Source of the DNA: an uncultured Spartobacteria bacterium
Lineage (GTDB): Bacteria; Verrucomicrobiota; Verrucomicrobiia; Chthoniobacterales; Terrimicrobiaceae
Direction of reading: 5' to 3'
NCBI GenBank assembly: GCA_937960895.1
Contig: CALCJD010000045.1
Coordinates: 59,219-123,218 of the forward strand
DNA length: 64,000 nt
How positions within the stretch are numbered: position 1 is the stretch's first letter; each line of letters opens with the position of its first letter. The notes below the pieces were generated by a model. The model saw only the letters and a program-made list of their open reading frames with translations, ran no database searches and was not told where the DNA came from. The translations under genes were made by a program, and so were the position numbers. Below are positions 63,877 to 64,000 of the stretch, one piece after another.

Positions 63877-63934
63877 ATTTCTGAGCGTTTCGAAAGGTGC
63901 TTGTTTTCAGTAATTTCCATCGCAATATTCCCGA

Positions 63935-63954
63935 TTGTTCACAAGTTTCCCACA
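63935..63954 (+). other. paired DnaA-box-like 9-mers near the window end
   Basis: TTGTTCACA (63935-63943) and TTTCCCACA (63946-63954) lie in the gap after the phospholipase gene. They share TTCACAAGTT with the AT-rich island at 57609-57618. Two sites alone may be chance; the next gene is outside the window. Confidence 0.25.
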
Positions 63955-64000
63955 GCTCGGAATGGGGGAACCTCGCCCCTTTGCAACCGCTTGCACTAAC

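Noticed and set aside
1..64000. tRNA, rRNA, CRISPR arrays, insertion sequences, integrases and phage genes
   Set aside because: Gaps were read for cloverleaf arms, regular repeats, terminal inverted repeats and transposase motifs, and none was found.

Overview
The window is GC-rich, densely coded DNA from a free-living Gram-negative bacterium, most probably a member of the Verrucomicrobiota (PVC superphylum). The pointers are a PEP-CTERM protein built on autotransporter-type beta repeats, a single prepilin-type pseudopilin of the kind that is abundant in this phylum, a zinc-poor DksA-like protein next to L33 and S18, and heptosyltransferase and KdsD genes that imply LPS. The assignment is inference; no rRNA or tRNA gene lies in the window.

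Layout. 1-1.7 kb: end of a lysine-catabolism type operon (saccharopine dehydrogenase fold protein and aldehyde dehydrogenase). 1.7-7 kb: two glycosyltransferases and glgX. 7-8.4 kb: dksA-like, rpmG (57 codons) and rpsR, closed by a strong bidirectional terminator. 8.4-20 kb: AsmA-like protein, priA, a lytic transglycosylase, ilvB, a pseudopilin, glgB and citrate synthase. 20-22.4 kb: an anaerobic sulfatase maturase translationally coupled to a genuine two-cysteine formylglycine-generating enzyme. 22.4-28.2 kb: MidA-type methyltransferase, an intramembrane zincin, efp, kdsD, deoA, surE. 28.3-29.1 kb: a family 2 glycosyltransferase.

29.1-44.2 kb is the most striking region: one minus-strand operon of six genes, four of them overlapping or nearly touching. 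In order of transcription it encodes nitronate-monooxygenase-like (PfaD-like) enoyl reductase-KS-AT-ACP, KR-DH, KS-AT, ACP-sulfotransferase, an alpha/beta hydrolase and a beta-propeller-like protein of unknown role. This looks like a PUFA-synthase-type iterative lipid/polyketide synthase joined to the ACP-sulfotransferase-thioesterase off-loading chemistry known from CurM (curacin A) and cyanobacterial Ols, which makes terminal alkenes by sulfation and decarboxylative elimination. I infer a terminal olefin (possibly polyene) product. A PqqD-like/dead-M50/HlyD fusion membrane protein lies just upstream and may be co-transcribed.

46.9-57.5 kb is a surface-polysaccharide type neighbourhood: TPR protein, DPM1-like glycosyltransferase, four-helix-bundle protein, asparagine-synthase-like amidotransferase, GT4, RmlC-like cupin, RmlA, a GT-C membrane glycosyltransferase, an M29-family aminopeptidase and a small membrane protein. 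57.5-57.9 kb is an AT-rich non-coding island with several near-consensus DnaA boxes. 57.9-60.4 kb is a secreted C39-like cysteine-peptidase/beta-repeat/PEP-CTERM protein. 61-63.9 kb: a short-chain dehydrogenase, a small lipoprotein and a cardiolipin-synthase-type phospholipase D.
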